Made by a program: the position numbers and the translations under genes. Shown piece by piece: positions 55,491 to 64,000 of a stretch of 64,000 bases of DNA. Each line of letters opens with the position of its first letter. The stretch's first letter is position 1. The notes beneath the pieces are model-generated. The model had not been told where the DNA came from. It saw only the letters and a list, made by a program, of their open reading frames with translations, and did not search any database. Source of the DNA: Erythrobacteraceae bacterium (GTDB lineage Bacteria > Pseudomonadota > Alphaproteobacteria > Sphingomonadales > Sphingomonadaceae); the NCBI GenBank assembly GCA_024642525.1, contig JAHEAX010000001.1, positions 1-64,000 of the forward strand, in the 5' to 3' direction.

Positions 55491-55913
55491 GTGGAAAATA
55501 TTCCGACATGGATTGCAGTGGTCGCGGCTGCCTTACGCCGTGAAGACGGGTTGTGGCTGATGTATAAGCGGCCTGCAGAAAAGCAGCATGGCGGCTTGTG
55601 GGAATTCCCCGGTGGCAAGGTGGAACAGCACGAAACTCCCAGAATCGCGCTGATTCGCGAGATCTCAGAAGAGTTGGGTTTGATACTTGAGGCAGGCGAT
55701 CTTGCGCCTGCAGCCTTTGCAGAAGGCCCGTTGGCATCGGGCCAGGGCCAGATTGTCATAATGCTTTACACTGCCTGGCGCTGGGCTGGTAAACCTGTTT
55801 GCCACGAAGGCGGCGACTTTGGCTGGTTCAGTCCGCAAGAGATCGAAAAGCTCGATAAACCGCCGCTCGACGTGGTGTTGGCAGCCCAACTATTTGCCGA
55901 TCATCAAAATTAG
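55491..55913 (+). CDS. mutT: NUDIX hydrolase, MutT family (8-oxo-dGTPase type)
   Basis: 140 residues from GTG at 55491; TTG at 55473 is an alternative. Complete Nudix box GGKVEQHETPRIALIREISEELGL near residues 40-63. WLMYKRP and GGLWEFPGGK are typical of MutT. Hydrolyses 8-oxo-dGTP, limiting A-to-C transversions. AAGGGG lies upstream. Confidence 0.9.
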   Translation: MENIPTWIAVVAAALRREDGLWLMYKRPAEKQHGGLWEFPGGKVEQHETPRIALIREISEELGLILEAGDLAPAAFAEGPLASGQGQIVIMLYTAWRWAGKPVCHEGGDFGWFSPQEIEKLDKPPLDVVLAAQLFADHQN

Positions 55914-55967
55914 GGCGGATAAGGGATTGCCAAGTTGGAAAGCCCCCCTTATGTGCCGCCCTCCAAG

Positions 55968-56044
55968 GCGCCCGTAGCTCAGCTGGATAGAGTACCTGAC
56001 TACGAATCAGGGGGTCGGAGGTTCGAATCCTTCCGGGCGCACCA
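55968..56044 (+). tRNA. tRNA-Arg(ACG)
   Basis: 77 bases with encoded CCA. Acceptor stem GCGCCCG/CGGGCGC, discriminator A, D-arm AGCTCAGCTGGATAGAGT, anticodon arm CCTGA-CTACGAA-TCAGG with anticodon ACG, T-arm GGAGGTTCGAATCCTTC. The A34 is expected to become inosine to read CGU/CGC/CGA. Confidence 0.98.
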
Positions 56045-56061
56045 AATACCGGAATACCCAT

Positions 56062-56091
56062 GAAGAGCGTCTCCTGCGGGAGGCGCTCTTC
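56062..56091 (+). terminator. Strong hairpin after tRNA-Arg
   Basis: Thirteen-bp stem GAAGAGCGTCTCC (56062-56074) and GGAGGCGCTCTTC (56079-56091) with one G-T wobble and a TGCG loop. No T run follows, so it may be a processing or partial termination hairpin. Confidence 0.55.
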
Positions 56092-56128
56092 GCGTATGTG
56101 CTGCAGTGGTTGTGCTTTTCTTTCGTGA

Positions 56129-56153
56129 GGAACCGCTGGGGCGTTCACCTGTT
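56129..56153 (+). promoter_or_regulatory. EcfG (general stress) promoter for the hemerythrin gene
   Basis: GGAAC at 56129-56133, then exactly 16 bases, then TGTT at 56150-56153. Alphaproteobacterial EcfG promoters have GGAAC-N16/17-cGTT. It lies 30 bp upstream of the ATG of the hemerythrin gene. Confidence 0.7.
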
Positions 56154-56182
56154 CATAGTGTCAAACGAACAGGAGATTTCCC

Positions 56183-56674
56183 ATGGCCGACACACAAGAC
56201 ATTTTTGACCGCCTCAAGCAGGATCACGACAAGCACCGCGAATTGCTGGACAAGCTGGCGCAGACCCATGGTGAAACGGAAGAACGCAAGAAATTGCTCG
56301 AGGCATTCACGGTAGAAGTGAAGGGCCATGCCTCTGCCGAAGAGCAGGCACTTTATTCCACCATGCTGCGCAAACCGCCAACGACAGATGATACGCGCCA
56401 CTCGGTTGCCGAACATCACGAGCTGGAAGAAGCCATGAACGATCTGGCGGCCACCGATATGTCGTCAAGTGCGTGGATGGCCAAGTTCAAGCAGCTCGAC
56501 CATGATTATCGCCACCACATTAAGGAAGAGGAAGAAGAACACTTCCCCGAATTCGCCAAGCACCTTACCGACGAAGATACAGCGCATATGCGCAAGGTGT
56601 TCGAACAGCGCAAAGCCAAGGAAAAGGCCGACGCCGAGGTAACGCCTGAAAAGAAAGACGATGCCAAGGAGTAG
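56183..56674 (+). CDS. Hemerythrin-like HHE domain protein
   Basis: 163 residues, one four-helix hemerythrin bundle. Metal ligand candidates are His in DHDKHRELL near 15, HASAEEQALY near 53, EHHELEEAM near 77 and YRHHIKEEEEEHFPEF near 113. Binds di-iron and may sense or buffer oxygen, NO or iron. First gene of a stress operon with the PLD-like gene and folE. Confidence 0.92.
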   Translation: MADTQDIFDRLKQDHDKHRELLDKLAQTHGETEERKKLLEAFTVEVKGHASAEEQALYSTMLRKPPTTDDTRHSVAEHHELEEAMNDLAATDMSSSAWMAKFKQLDHDYRHHIKEEEEEHFPEFAKHLTDEDTAHMRKVFEQRKAKEKADAEVTPEKKDDAKE

Positions 56675-56682
56675 GCTCGATA

Positions 56683-58227
56683 ATGGGGGCAATTAATCTC
56701 AAGCCTAGCGTGAAGACTGCTGATGATGTCGATGACGCGTCCGCAGAAACGGGCGTGTGGCGTTATGCCAAGGCTGACCGCGCAAGCGTGATTGTTGATG
56801 CGGAAGATTATTTCGCCCTGATGCAGGATGCGATGCTGGAAGCCCGGCAGCGCATCCTGCTGATCGGGTGGGATTTCGATACACGGATCCATCTGGAGGA
56901 TGGCCGTCGTTGGTGGCAAAAGGGCCGCAGCAGCCAGCACCCTTCAAGGCTGGGCAGCTTCATTCTCTGGCTCACGCGCCACCGCAGCGGGCTTGAAGTC
57001 CGCATTCTGAAATGGAGCTATGGCGTTCTGCAATTTGCAACGCGTGGCTCCATGGCGGTCGATCTCATCCGCTGGTGGCGCAACAAGCAGATCGAGTTCA
57101 AGTTCGACACAGCCCATCCGGTCGCGGCCAGCCACCATCAGAAGGTTGTTGTTATCGATGACCGATTTGCGGTGTGCGGCGGAATCGACATGACCACCCA
57201 TCGTTGGGATACCCGTGATCATCTGGAAGTGGACCCGCGCCGCAAGCGGCCACGCGGTGCCACTTATGGGCCGTGGCACGATGCCACGATGATGATGGAT
57301 GGCCCTGTTGCAGAGGCCCTGGGTGATCTCAGCCGTGATCGCTGGGTTCGTGCCGGGGGCGAGCCGCTCATAAAGGTGAAGCCGCAGGACGAAAGCGCGT
57401 GGCCAAAAAAGCTGGAAGCCCAGTTCGAGAATGTAGAGATCGGGATTGCCCGGACCCGCGGCGAATATGGCGATGAGCCGGGCATCGACGAGATTGCCGA
57501 TCTGTTCGAAAAGCAGATCCTGGAAGCCAAGCACTTCATCTATGCTGAAAGCCAGTATTTCGCTTCGCGCCGGATCGCCTCTGCCATCTGCAAGCGCCTA
57601 ATGCAGGATGATCCGCCGGAAGTGCTGATCGTGCATCCCCAGAACGCCGATGGTTTCCTTGAGCAGCAGGCCATGGACCATGCCCGTGCAGAACTGGTGC
57701 GGACATTGGGCGATCAGGACCCGAAGAATAAATTCAACCTGTATGTGCCGTTCACGGGCGAGACGCCAATCTACGTCCATGCCAAGATCATGATCGTGGA
57801 TGACAAGATCCTGCGGATCGGGTCAGCGAATATGAATAACCGGTCGATGGGGCTGGATAGCGAATGCGACGTGTTCATCGATTGTAACAGGCCGGCGAAC
57901 GCTCACGCCGCCGTTGGCGTGGCACGCCTGCGCTATTCCCTGCTGGCAGAGCATTGCGGCCTTGAAGAAGATGAAGTTCCGCAGCTGCTCGCCCGATATG
58001 GCGGTATGGCCGCCATGATCGAACATCTGGGCCGCGACAGGACGCGCACCTTGCGCCGCTTTGATCTGCCGGAGCTTAACTCTGTGCAGGAAGCAGTCGC
58101 CGAATCGGGCATTCTCGATCCTGAAAAGCCAGATGATATGTTTGAACCCTACGCAAAGGGTGGGCTATTCCGCCGCAACACTCTATTGGGCAGAGCCCGA
58201 AGCAGAATGATGCGAAGGAAGAAGTAA
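56683..58227 (+). CDS. Phospholipase D family protein
   Basis: 514 residues with two HKD motifs: [10 protein letters not shown] near 150 and [10 protein letters not shown] near 365, each with the conserved His, Lys and Asp. No signal peptide; cytoplasmic or peripheral. Could be a cardiolipin synthase-like or PLD-type phospholipid hydrolase/transphosphatidylase. Its TAA shares one base with the folE ATG, so the two are coupled. Confidence 0.88.
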   Translation: MGAINLKPSVKTADDVDDASAETGVWRYAKADRASVIVDAEDYFALMQDAMLEARQRILLIGWDFDTRIHLEDGRRWWQKGRSSQHPSRLGSFILWLTRHRSGLEVRILKWSYGVLQFATRGSMAVDLIRWWRNKQIEFKFDTAHPVAASHHQKVVVIDDRFAVCGGIDMTTHRWDTRDHLEVDPRRKRPRGATYGPWHDATMMMDGPVAEALGDLSRDRWVRAGGEPLIKVKPQDESAWPKKLEAQFENVEIGIARTRGEYGDEPGIDEIADLFEKQILEAKHFIYAESQYFASRRIASAICKRLMQDDPPEVLIVHPQNADGFLEQQAMDHARAELVRTLGDQDPKNKFNLYVPFTGETPIYVHAKIMIVDDKILRIGSANMNNRSMGLDSECDVFIDCNRPANAHAAVGVARLRYSLLAEHCGLEEDEVPQLLARYGGMAAMIEHLGRDRTRTLRRFDLPELNSVQEAVAESGILDPEKPDDMFEPYAKGGLFRRNTLLGRARSRMMRRKK

Positions 58228-58835
58228 TGAGCAGCCTTGTGGGGCCTGATGAAGATGTCGAGCGCGGCAAGGTCCCCGTTCCGGAAGAAGTCCAGGATGC
58301 CATTCGCACCTTGCTGACGTGGGCTGGCGACGATCCGACCCGCGAAGGGTTGATCGACACGCCAAAACGCGTTGCCCGCGCATGGAAGGAATATTGCCTC
58401 GGATACGGGGAAGATCCGGCTGCTCATCTGGACAGGGTTTTCGAGGAAGTAGGCGGCTACGATGAAATCGTGCTGCTGAAGGACATTCCGTTCCAGTCGC
58501 ATTGCGAACATCACATGGCACCGATTATCGGCAAGGCCGCGATTGCTTATCTGCCAAACGACCATGTCGTAGGTATTTCCAAGCTTGCTCGCGTGCTGCA
58601 CGGATATGCCCGCCGCCTGCAAATTCAGGAACGGCTGACGGCCGAAGTTGCAGAATGCATCTGGACCCACCTGAAACCGAAGGGTGTCGCTGTGGTTATC
58701 GAGGCCAGCCATGCTTGCATGACCGCCCGCGGTGTGCACACCCCAGGGGTATCTATGGTCACAAGCCGGATGATGGGGACATTTCTGGTCGACGAGCGCA
58801 GCCGGAAGGAAGTGCTCAGCCTGATGGGGTATTAA
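58227..58835 (+). CDS. folE: GTP cyclohydrolase I
   Basis: First enzyme of folate (and pterin) synthesis: GTP to 7,8-dihydroneopterin triphosphate. 202 residues. Zn-binding HCEHHMAPI near 92 and the catalytic [11 protein letters not shown] near 163 are intact, with VGISKLARV near 114. Location in a hemerythrin-PLD-folE stress operon is unusual but plausible, since 7,8-dihydroneopterin is an antioxidant. Confidence 0.95.
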   Translation: MSSLVGPDEDVERGKVPVPEEVQDAIRTLLTWAGDDPTREGLIDTPKRVARAWKEYCLGYGEDPAAHLDRVFEEVGGYDEIVLLKDIPFQSHCEHHMAPIIGKAAIAYLPNDHVVGISKLARVLHGYARRLQIQERLTAEVAECIWTHLKPKGVAVVIEASHACMTARGVHTPGVSMVTSRMMGTFLVDERSRKEVLSLMGY

Positions 58836-58858
58836 GCGGTTCAAAACGCTTAACCGCT
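58835..58858 (+). terminator. Possible hairpin after folE
   Basis: AGCGGTT (58835-58841) pairs with AACCGCT (58852-58858), 7 bp, without a following T run. Confidence 0.3.
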
Positions 58859-58895
58859 CAATTCGTGCAGCTTATCCTTATTCGCACAAGTCAGG

Positions 58896-58920
58896 GGAAC
58901 CTGCGCCGTTCTGGGATGTT
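58896..58920 (+). promoter_or_regulatory. EcfG (general stress) promoter for the PA2169-family gene
   Basis: GGAAC at 58896-58900, exactly 16 bases, then TGTT at 58917-58920, matching the site before the hemerythrin gene. The start ATG is 42 bp downstream. Confidence 0.7.
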
Positions 58921-58961
58921 GGTTTTGTAAATGCAATCAAGCAGATACAGGAGCAACACCA

Positions 58962-59408
58962 ATGAACAAGTCGCACGATATTTCGGTCGCAAACTCCCTC
59001 ATCGCCACCACGCTCGACAGTATGAAGGGGTATAAGGAAGCTTCGGAAGACAGCGAAACTGCGAATTCCGCATTTTTCTGCGAAATGGCAGACGAGCGCA
59101 GCAAGGTCGCTTCGTCCCTTCAGGCCCACGTTGCAGCGCTTGGCGGCGATCCCGAAGATGACAGCACCGTTTCAGGTGCCGTCCACCGCGGTTTCATGAA
59201 CCTGCGCGAGCTCGTCAGTGCACGTGACGAAAAGGCAATCGTGGCCGAAGTCGAGCGCGGCGAAGATTACATCAAAGCCAAATATTCGGCGGCATTGGAA
59301 GATGGCGATCTGTCTGAAACCACCAAGGCTGTGATTGAACAGGCGTATGCCTCAATCACTAGCGGCCATGACAAAATGAGCGCGATGAAGCACCAGATGG
59401 AAGGCTGA
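58962..59408 (+). CDS. PA2169-family ferritin-like four-helix protein (DUF2383)
   Basis: 148 residues, all-helical. SHDISVANSLIATTLDSMKGYKEASED starts the bundle and LQAHVAALGGDPEDDSTVSGAVHRGFMNLRE continues it; the family is ferritin-like, induced by stress in several alphaproteobacteria. ACAGGAG precedes the ATG. Ends at an intrinsic terminator. Function unknown beyond stress association. Confidence 0.88.
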   Translation: MNKSHDISVANSLIATTLDSMKGYKEASEDSETANSAFFCEMADERSKVASSLQAHVAALGGDPEDDSTVSGAVHRGFMNLRELVSARDEKAIVAEVERGEDYIKAKYSAALEDGDLSETTKAVIEQAYASITSGHDKMSAMKHQMEG

Positions 59409-59430
59409 GTTACAGCTTTATTCGAACGAA

Positions 59431-59456
59431 AAGGGCACCGATTCGGTGCCCTTTTT
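59431..59456. terminator. Bidirectional intrinsic terminator
   Basis: AAGGGCACCG (59431-59440) and CGGTGCCCTT (59444-59453) with a short loop, followed by TTT on the plus strand and TTTTCG on the minus. Confidence 0.9.
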
Positions 59457-59476
59457 GCTGCGCGGCAAATTTCAGT

Positions 59477-59776
59477 TCATTCGATCACGGAATGCTCTGG
59501 CTGCCCGAACCATCGGCGCCAGCCCTTGCGCCTTGGTGCAGGCGCAGTCTCGCCTGCCATACGGATGAGGAAATTGCCAAGCAACGCAGCTTGCTGTTTA
59601 TCAAGCATATAGCGGAATTCCTCCACATCGGTGTCCGATTTGGGCCGCAACCGCGAACTTTGCATGCAAAGCACGATCCTCTCGTCGAAGGAATTTGCGG
59701 TCCAGCCCAGCACGACCCCGAATTTATCGGGTAAGTGGTGCTTGCCGTCGTTATCGTCAGAAGCCGTCTGCGTCAT
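59477..59776 (-). CDS. Hypothetical protein
   Basis: 99 residues, soluble. A basic tail PRRKGWRRWFGQPE near the C-terminus and no recognisable domain. It is the last gene of a small minus-strand group with the DUF3147 membrane protein and peroxiredoxin. Likely a lineage-restricted protein. Confidence 0.6.
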   Translation of the reverse strand: MTQTASDDNDGKHHLPDKFGVVLGWTANSFDERIVLCMQSSRLRPKSDTDVEEFRYMLDKQQAALLGNFLIRMAGETAPAPRRKGWRRWFGQPEHSVIE

Positions 59777-59834
59777 GCAGGAAAGATACGCCTAAGCCGA
59801 AACAAGGCAAGCCGTGCAAATCCGGCGCGAGATT

Positions 59835-60185
59835 TCAGAGAATGCCCAATGCCTCGCCAATGCTGTTGGCCAGAAAATACCCGACATAGCCCGCCGCCAA
59901 TCCGGCCAGCAGCGATGGGAAAAAGCCGAAGCCTGCGCGCAACAGCAGTGCCAGCACGATAAATGCTGGCAGCGATCCTATGACATAGACCGTGCTCGAA
60001 ATTGCCATATCTGCCACCGCGTCAGGATTGCCGGTGTCTCGCCAAAGCCAGATAAGGGCGATAGTGCTGACCAGCGGCAGTGAAATCAGCAGTCCGCCCC
60101 AAGTAGGGCTTCGCCGCCCGATTTCAGACGCAACTGCGATCAAGACGCCTGAAATCGCCGCCTTGATCGCAAGTTGCATCCACAT
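59835..60185 (-). CDS. DUF3147 family membrane protein
   Basis: 116 residues with about four membrane segments; RRSPTWGGLLISLPLVS near 24 is typical of DUF3147. Starts 5 bases after the peroxiredoxin stop. Function unknown. Confidence 0.85.
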   Translation of the reverse strand: MWMQLAIKAAISGVLIAVASEIGRRSPTWGGLLISLPLVSTIALIWLWRDTGNPDAVADMAISSTVYVIGSLPAFIVLALLLRAGFGFFPSLLAGLAAGYVGYFLANSIGEALGIL

Positions 60186-60190
60186 GGAAA

Positions 60191-60670
60191 TTACAGTTGG
60201 CCGAGAAGATATTCAGCCGAACTCACCGAGAAATCGCCCGGCTTTTCGACATTGATCTGTTCGACCACGCCATCATTCACCACCATCGAATAACGCTGGC
60301 TGCGGCCACCCATGCCGAACGCGCTGAAATCGGCATCAAGGCCAATTGCGGAGGCAAAGTCGCCATTGCCATCTGCCAGCATGGCGATGTCCTGCGACCC
60401 TGTATCCTTGTTCCACGCGCCGAGCACGAAGGCATCGTTGACCGCGGTGCAGGCGATTTCGTCGATGCCCTTGGCTTTCAATTCGTCAGCCTTTTCGACA
60501 AAACCGGGAAGATGGCGGGCAGAGCAAGTCGGCGTGTAGGCACCTGGAACGGAAAACAGAGCCACTTTCTTGCCTGCGAAGAAATCGCTCGACTGGACCT
60601 GTTCAGGGCCTTCGGGAGTTGCTTTCACCAGTTTTACGTCAGGCAGCTTGTCGCCGATCGAGATTGTCAT
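60191..60670 (-). CDS. Atypical 2-Cys/Prx5-type peroxiredoxin
   Basis: Reduces hydroperoxides using glutathione/glutaredoxin or thioredoxin. 159 residues. Peroxidatic C49 in PGAYTPTCSARHLPGF, and ACTAVNDAFVLGAW near 78 is a Prx5 hallmark. ATG at 60670 after GGAAATTACCC. Divergent from ahcY. Heads the small minus-strand group. Confidence 0.94.
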   Translation of the reverse strand: MTISIGDKLPDVKLVKATPEGPEQVQSSDFFAGKKVALFSVPGAYTPTCSARHLPGFVEKADELKAKGIDEIACTAVNDAFVLGAWNKDTGSQDIAMLADGNGDFASAIGLDADFSAFGMGGRSQRYSMVVNDGVVEQINVEKPGDFSVSSAEYLLGQL

Positions 60671-60746
60671 GGGGTAATTTCCTTTCGTGGAGAGTTCATT
60701 CCACTGCCGATATAGTAGGCTGCCGCGCCGCGACAATGACAACATC

Positions 60747-60766
60747 ATATAAAGATCGCTTTATAT
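60747..60766. promoter_or_regulatory. SahR-type operator upstream of ahcY
   Basis: ATATAAAG (60747-60754) and CTTTATAT (60759-60766) with a 4-base centre form an 8-bp perfect palindrome. The published SahR (ArsR family) operator of SAM-recycling genes in proteobacteria is a similar ATATAAAG/CTTTATAT palindrome. Lies 91 bp upstream of the ahcY start. Confidence 0.65.
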
Positions 60767-60856
60767 TTGCCAGTTGCAAGGGGACTCGCTACATGCGCCG
60801 CGACTTTGAATGCGCGCCCGATCGCGGCGTGAAAATTGATATTTCAGGAGACTTTC

Positions 60857-62269
60857 GTGGCCGCTGACAAGCAGGATTACATCATCAAGGACATTTCGCT
60901 GGCTGATTTTGGCCGGGCCGAAATTGCGATTGCAGAAACAGAAATGCCGGGCCTGATGGCGCTGCGCCGAGAATATGGCGCCGAAAAGCCCCTGAAGGGC
61001 GCGCGGATCACCGGTTCGCTGCACATGACCATCCAGACCGCAGTTCTCATCGAAACGCTGACAGCGCTTGGTGCCGATGTGCGCTGGGCCACCTGCAACA
61101 TCTTCTCCACGCAGGATCATGCTGCTGCTGCCATCGCGGCATCGGGCGTTCCTGTCTTCGCCATCAAGGGCGAAACGCTGGCAGATTACTGGGATTACGT
61201 GGGCAAGATCTTCGACTGGGCGACCGAAGACGATGCAGACCAGACCGCCAACATCATTCTCGACGATGGCGGCGATGCCACCATGTTCGCACTATGGGGC
61301 GCGCGTCTGGAAGCAGGCGAAACCATGCCTGAGCCCCAAAATGCCGAAGAAATCGAAATGCAACGGGCGCTGAAAGCCTATATCAAGGCAAAGCCTGGCT
61401 ATCTGACCAGATCGGTTGCCAACATCCGCGGCGTTTCGGAAGAAACCACCACGGGCGTTCACCGTCTTTATCAGATCGCCAAGCAGGGCAAGCTGCCTTT
61501 CCCGGCAATCAATGTGAACGATAGCGTTACCAAGTCCAAGTTCGACAACCTTTATGGCTGCCGTGAAAGCCTGGTCGATGCCATCCGCCGCGCAACCGAT
61601 GTCATGCTTTCGGGCAAGGTCGCCTGCGTTGCCGGTTTCGGCGATGTCGGCAAGGGTTCTGCTGCTTCGCTGCGCCAGGGCGGCGCACGCGTGATGGTCA
61701 CTGAAGTCGATCCGATTTGCGCACTTCAGGCCGCCATGGAAGGCTATGAAGTCGTCACCATGGAAGAAGCTGTGAAGCGCTGCGATATCTTCGTGACCGC
61801 GACTGGCAACGAAGACGTGATCACCGCCGAACATATGATGGCGATGAAGAACATGGCCATCGTGTGCAACATTGGTCACTTCGACAGCGAAATCCAGATT
61901 GGTGCGCTCGACAATTATGACTGGGCTGAAATCAAGGAAGGCACCGACATGGTCACCTTCCCCGATGGCAAGCAGATCCTGATTCTGGCCAAGGGCCGAC
62001 TGGTGAATTTGGGCTGCGCAACCGGCCACCCCAGTTTCGTCATGTCCGCGAGCTTCACCAACCAAGTGCTGGCCCAGATCGAACTGTTCCTGCGCAATGA
62101 CCAGTATCAGAACGATGTGTATGTCCTGCCCAAGCACCTCGATGAAAAGGTTGCTGCGCTGCACCTTGAAAAGCTGGGCGTCCAGCTGACCAGGATGTCG
62201 CAAAAGCAGGCCGACTACATCGGTGTGCCGCAGGAAGGCCCGTTCAAGCCCGATCACTACCGCTATTGA
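60857..62269 (+). CDS. ahcY: S-adenosylhomocysteine hydrolase
   Basis: Hydrolyses S-adenosylhomocysteine to adenosine and homocysteine. 470 residues from GTG at 60857, with CAGGAG 7 bases before; the ORF extends upstream but without a ribosome site. NAD-binding [20 protein letters not shown] near 263, [16 protein letters not shown] near 219 and the C-terminal [25 protein letters not shown]. Likely controlled by SahR. The DivL-like kinase follows. Confidence 0.97.
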   Translation: MAADKQDYIIKDISLADFGRAEIAIAETEMPGLMALRREYGAEKPLKGARITGSLHMTIQTAVLIETLTALGADVRWATCNIFSTQDHAAAAIAASGVPVFAIKGETLADYWDYVGKIFDWATEDDADQTANIILDDGGDATMFALWGARLEAGETMPEPQNAEEIEMQRALKAYIKAKPGYLTRSVANIRGVSEETTTGVHRLYQIAKQGKLPFPAINVNDSVTKSKFDNLYGCRESLVDAIRRATDVMLSGKVACVAGFGDVGKGSAASLRQGGARVMVTEVDPICALQAAMEGYEVVTMEEAVKRCDIFVTATGNEDVITAEHMMAMKNMAIVCNIGHFDSEIQIGALDNYDWAEIKEGTDMVTFPDGKQILILAKGRLVNLGCATGHPSFVMSASFTNQVLAQIELFLRNDQYQNDVYVLPKHLDEKVAALHLEKLGVQLTRMSQKQADYIGVPQEGPFKPDHYRY

Positions 62270-62328
62270 TTCGGATTGATCGCATTATCGGGCAGCGCCA
62301 TTGGCCGCTGTTCCGGCGATAAACATGG

Positions 62329-62365
62329 GGCGGCTCCGGCAGATGTCGGGGCCGCCTTCTTTTTC
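62329..62365 (+). terminator. Intrinsic terminator after ahcY
   Basis: GGCGGCTCC (62329-62337) pairs with GGGGCCGCC (62348-62356) with one wobble, followed by TTCTTTTT. Confidence 0.85.
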
Positions 62366-62435
62366 GCCTGTTTTACGGGTCATTTCCCCGTCTAGCCCAT
62401 TGCATCCTTGTTCGCTGCGGCATAGCTGACCCCCT

Positions 62436-64000
62436 ATGGAATTTACCACTACCGCGCTGGCACTGACCGGACTGATGCTTGCTGCCTGGACGGCCGCTGC
62501 CGCGTGGTTGATGATTGCCGCTGGCGCCAAGGTCAGACAGGCTGAAAGCAGCCGCAAGGCCGCCCGGCGGATGGCGCGCATGATCGACGAAGCACCGGCC
62601 ATTCCGCTGCTGGTTCGCACAGATGGCAGGATAGAAGGCTCTGAAAGGCTGGCAGGCTGGCTCGGCCTCGACAAGATGCCGCAATATCTCAGCGAATTGT
62701 CAGGTGGCGCGGGCAAAGGCCTGTCGCCTGCGCAACTGGCTGATTTGACAGAGAAGGTGCGCCGGACGCAGCGCAGCGCCGCACCGTTTCGTCTGGCGCT
62801 GACGCCGCCTGGCTCCAGCCGCAGTCTCGCCATGCGCGGCAACCTTGCTGACCCGCAGGTTTCGCCCGGCGGAGCCGCGTTGATCTGGATATTCGACTTC
62901 AGCGAAAGTCAAAGCGAGCTGGTGAAACTGCGCAAGGAAGCATCGCGCGCGCAGGATGATTTTGCAGCGCTTGTCGGGCTGATTGAAGCGGCGCCCATGC
63001 CGATGTGGTTCCGCGGGCCCGATGCAAAGCTGCGTCTCGTCAACCAGGCGTATGTAAAGGCAATCGGTGCCGCCAGCGCCGATGCTGCAGTCGAAAAACA
63101 GCTTGAACTGGTCGAGCCTGTAGATGGGCTGACAGCAAGCCAGATTGCGGCGCAAGCTGCCGAACAAAAACAGCCGATTGAGCGGATTGTCGCCGCCACG
63201 ATCGACGGCCAACGCCGCAGCCTGCGGGTAAGCGACCTGCCGCTGGGTGCAGAAGGCGTTGCCGGCTATGCTGTCGATATCGAGGAAATGGAAGAACAGG
63301 CACGGACCTTTCGTGCGTTTCGCGATGCACAGCGGTCCATGCTGGACCAGCTTTCCATCGGCGTTGCCCAGTTCGACGCGGAACGTAAACTCACCTTCGC
63401 CAACCAGCCGTTCCGCCGAACCTTCGGCATTTCTTCAGGCACAGTCAGTGCCGGAACGCCATTTGACCGTTTGCTGAGCGATGCGCGTGAAAGCGGCAAG
63501 ACCCCCGAAGTCCGCGATTTCCCGGCCTGGCGCGCGGAACATCTGGAATGGTTCACCAGCGGCGAAACACAGGAAGAGGCATGGCCCCTGCCTGGCGGCA
63601 AGCACCTGCGCATTGTTGCGCAGCCCATGCCCGATGGCGGATTGGTGCTCATTGCAGAAGACCGGACCGAACAGCTTGCCTTGTCCGCCACGCGGGACAC
63701 ATTGCTGCGCACCCGCACGGCCACGTTCGACAGCCTGTTCGAAGCGCTGGCGGTGGTCGCCCCCGATGGGAAGCTGCAATTGTGGAACCGCAGTTTTGCA
63801 GGTGTATGGGCGGTCGATCCGGAATTTCTCGATTCCCACCCGAATGCCGAAGAAATGTTGAAGGCAATTGCGCCAAACCTGGCGCGGCCCAAGCAGGTCA
63901 GCATAATCGGGGAAGTCATCCGCGCAGCAACGCTCGATCGCAAGGAGACCGGCGGCCGCGTGATGATGGCCGATGGCCGGACGCTGGAATTTGCCGGTGT
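62436..64000 (+). CDS. PAS-domain sensor histidine kinase, DivL-like (truncated by window)
   Basis: Open at the window edge, 521 codons visible. One N-terminal membrane span (LALTGLMLAAWTAAAAWLMIAAG), then repeated PAS-like units: LIEAAPMPMWFRGPDAKLRLVN near 182 and SIGVAQFDAERKLTFANQPF near 305, LVLIAEDRTEQ near 406. Kinase core would lie beyond 64000. Alphaproteobacterial DivL/PdhS-type proteins are often encoded next to ahcY, which supports a DivL-like call, but the catalytic domain is unseen. Confidence 0.7.
   Translation, partial: MEFTTTALALTGLMLAAWTAAAAWLMIAAGAKVRQAESSRKAARRMARMIDEAPAIPLLVRTDGRIEGSERLAGWLGLDKMPQYLSELSGGAGKGLSPAQLADLTEKVRRTQRSAAPFRLALTPPGSSRSLAMRGNLADPQVSPGGAALIWIFDFSESQSELVKLRKEASRAQDDFAALVGLIEAAPMPMWFRGPDAKLRLVNQAYVKAIGAASADAAVEKQLELVEPVDGLTASQIAAQAAEQKQPIERIVAATIDGQRRSLRVSDLPLGAEGVAGYAVDIEEMEEQARTFRAFRDAQRSMLDQLSIGVAQFDAERKLTFANQPFRRTFGISSGTVSAGTPFDRLLSDARESGKTPEVRDFPAWRAEHLEWFTSGETQEEAWPLPGGKHLRIVAQPMPDGGLVLIAEDRTEQLALSATRDTLLRTRTATFDSLFEALAVVAPDGKLQLWNRSFAGVWAVDPEFLDSHPNAEEMLKAIAPNLARPKQVSIIGEVIRAATLDRKETGGRVMMADGRTLEFAG

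Noticed and set aside
55828-56148. Minus-strand ORF with GRIRTSDPLIRSQVLYPAELRA-like text
   Set aside because: It is the antisense translation of tRNA-Arg, a well-known spurious annotation.
60671-60856. S-adenosylhomocysteine riboswitch before ahcY
   Set aside because: No G/C-rich core matching that riboswitch is visible; the palindromic DNA operator explains the region better.

Overview
The window reads as a core chromosomal segment of an alphaproteobacterium of the order Sphingomonadales, most likely Erythrobacteraceae. The evidence is the C4-type 5-aminolevulinate synthase, the carboxynorspermidine route to polyamines, promoters matching the alphaproteobacterial general-stress sigma factor EcfG, a DivL-like kinase beside ahcY, and a high-GC coding style with many GTG/TTG starts and 1-4 bp stop/start overlaps. 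I saw no insertion sequence, prophage, CRISPR array, rRNA operon or origin. Genes are packed tightly and no gap without a gene exceeds about 200 bases. These judgements come from reading motifs by eye; no database search was run.

Layout. 1-4.9 kb: a secreted cupin protein, an ScfR/RamB-type regulator divergent from isocitrate lyase, and a GNAT acetyltransferase. 5.0-9.0 kb: a trehalose operon with a GH15 glycosidase between otsB and otsA. 9-13.4 kb: a stand-alone receiver protein, a tyrosine phosphatase, trxB, two tandem MAPEG proteins and a threonine dehydratase-like enzyme. 13.4-17.3 kb: polyamine synthesis, with a short upstream ORF ending one base before the decarboxylase start. 17.3-19.5 kb: a PAS-GGDEF-EAL-PilZ protein. 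19.6-24.6 kb: hemA, murI, plsY, dprA and a secreted unknown. 24.7-30 kb: topA overlapping a tiny HTH gene, then lepB-rnc-era on the minus strand. 30-36.9 kb: pgi, a DUF885 protein, glutathione reductase, an NAD-dependent epimerase and an SDR. 37-46.7 kb: a propionate operon (pccB, mce, enoyl-CoA hydratase, GST, mutase, bioB, a secreted protein, pccA, csaA).

46.7-55 kb: a cyclase-family hydrolase, aroK-aroB, an uncharacterised membrane/secreted pair, xerD, accA and an M48 lipoprotein protease. 54.9-64 kb: two Flp pilins, mutT, tRNA-Arg(ACG), a hemerythrin-PLD-folE stress operon, a PA2169-family protein, a peroxiredoxin cluster, ahcY and a truncated PAS kinase.

The metabolic theme is two- and three-carbon acid use. 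Isocitrate lyase with its probable acyl-CoA-sensing regulator handles acetyl units, and the biotin- and B12-dependent methylmalonyl pathway handles propionyl units. The second theme is stress tolerance: trehalose, glutathione and thioredoxin reductases, peroxiredoxin, and two EcfG-type promoters.

The most interesting non-genic signal is the polyamine leader at 15972-16074. A 32-codon ORF lies inside a foldable three-way junction and stops one base before the TTG start of the ornithine decarboxylase-like gene. Other leader structures worth testing are Shine-Dalgarno-sequestering hairpins before plsY and before the epimerase at 35132.
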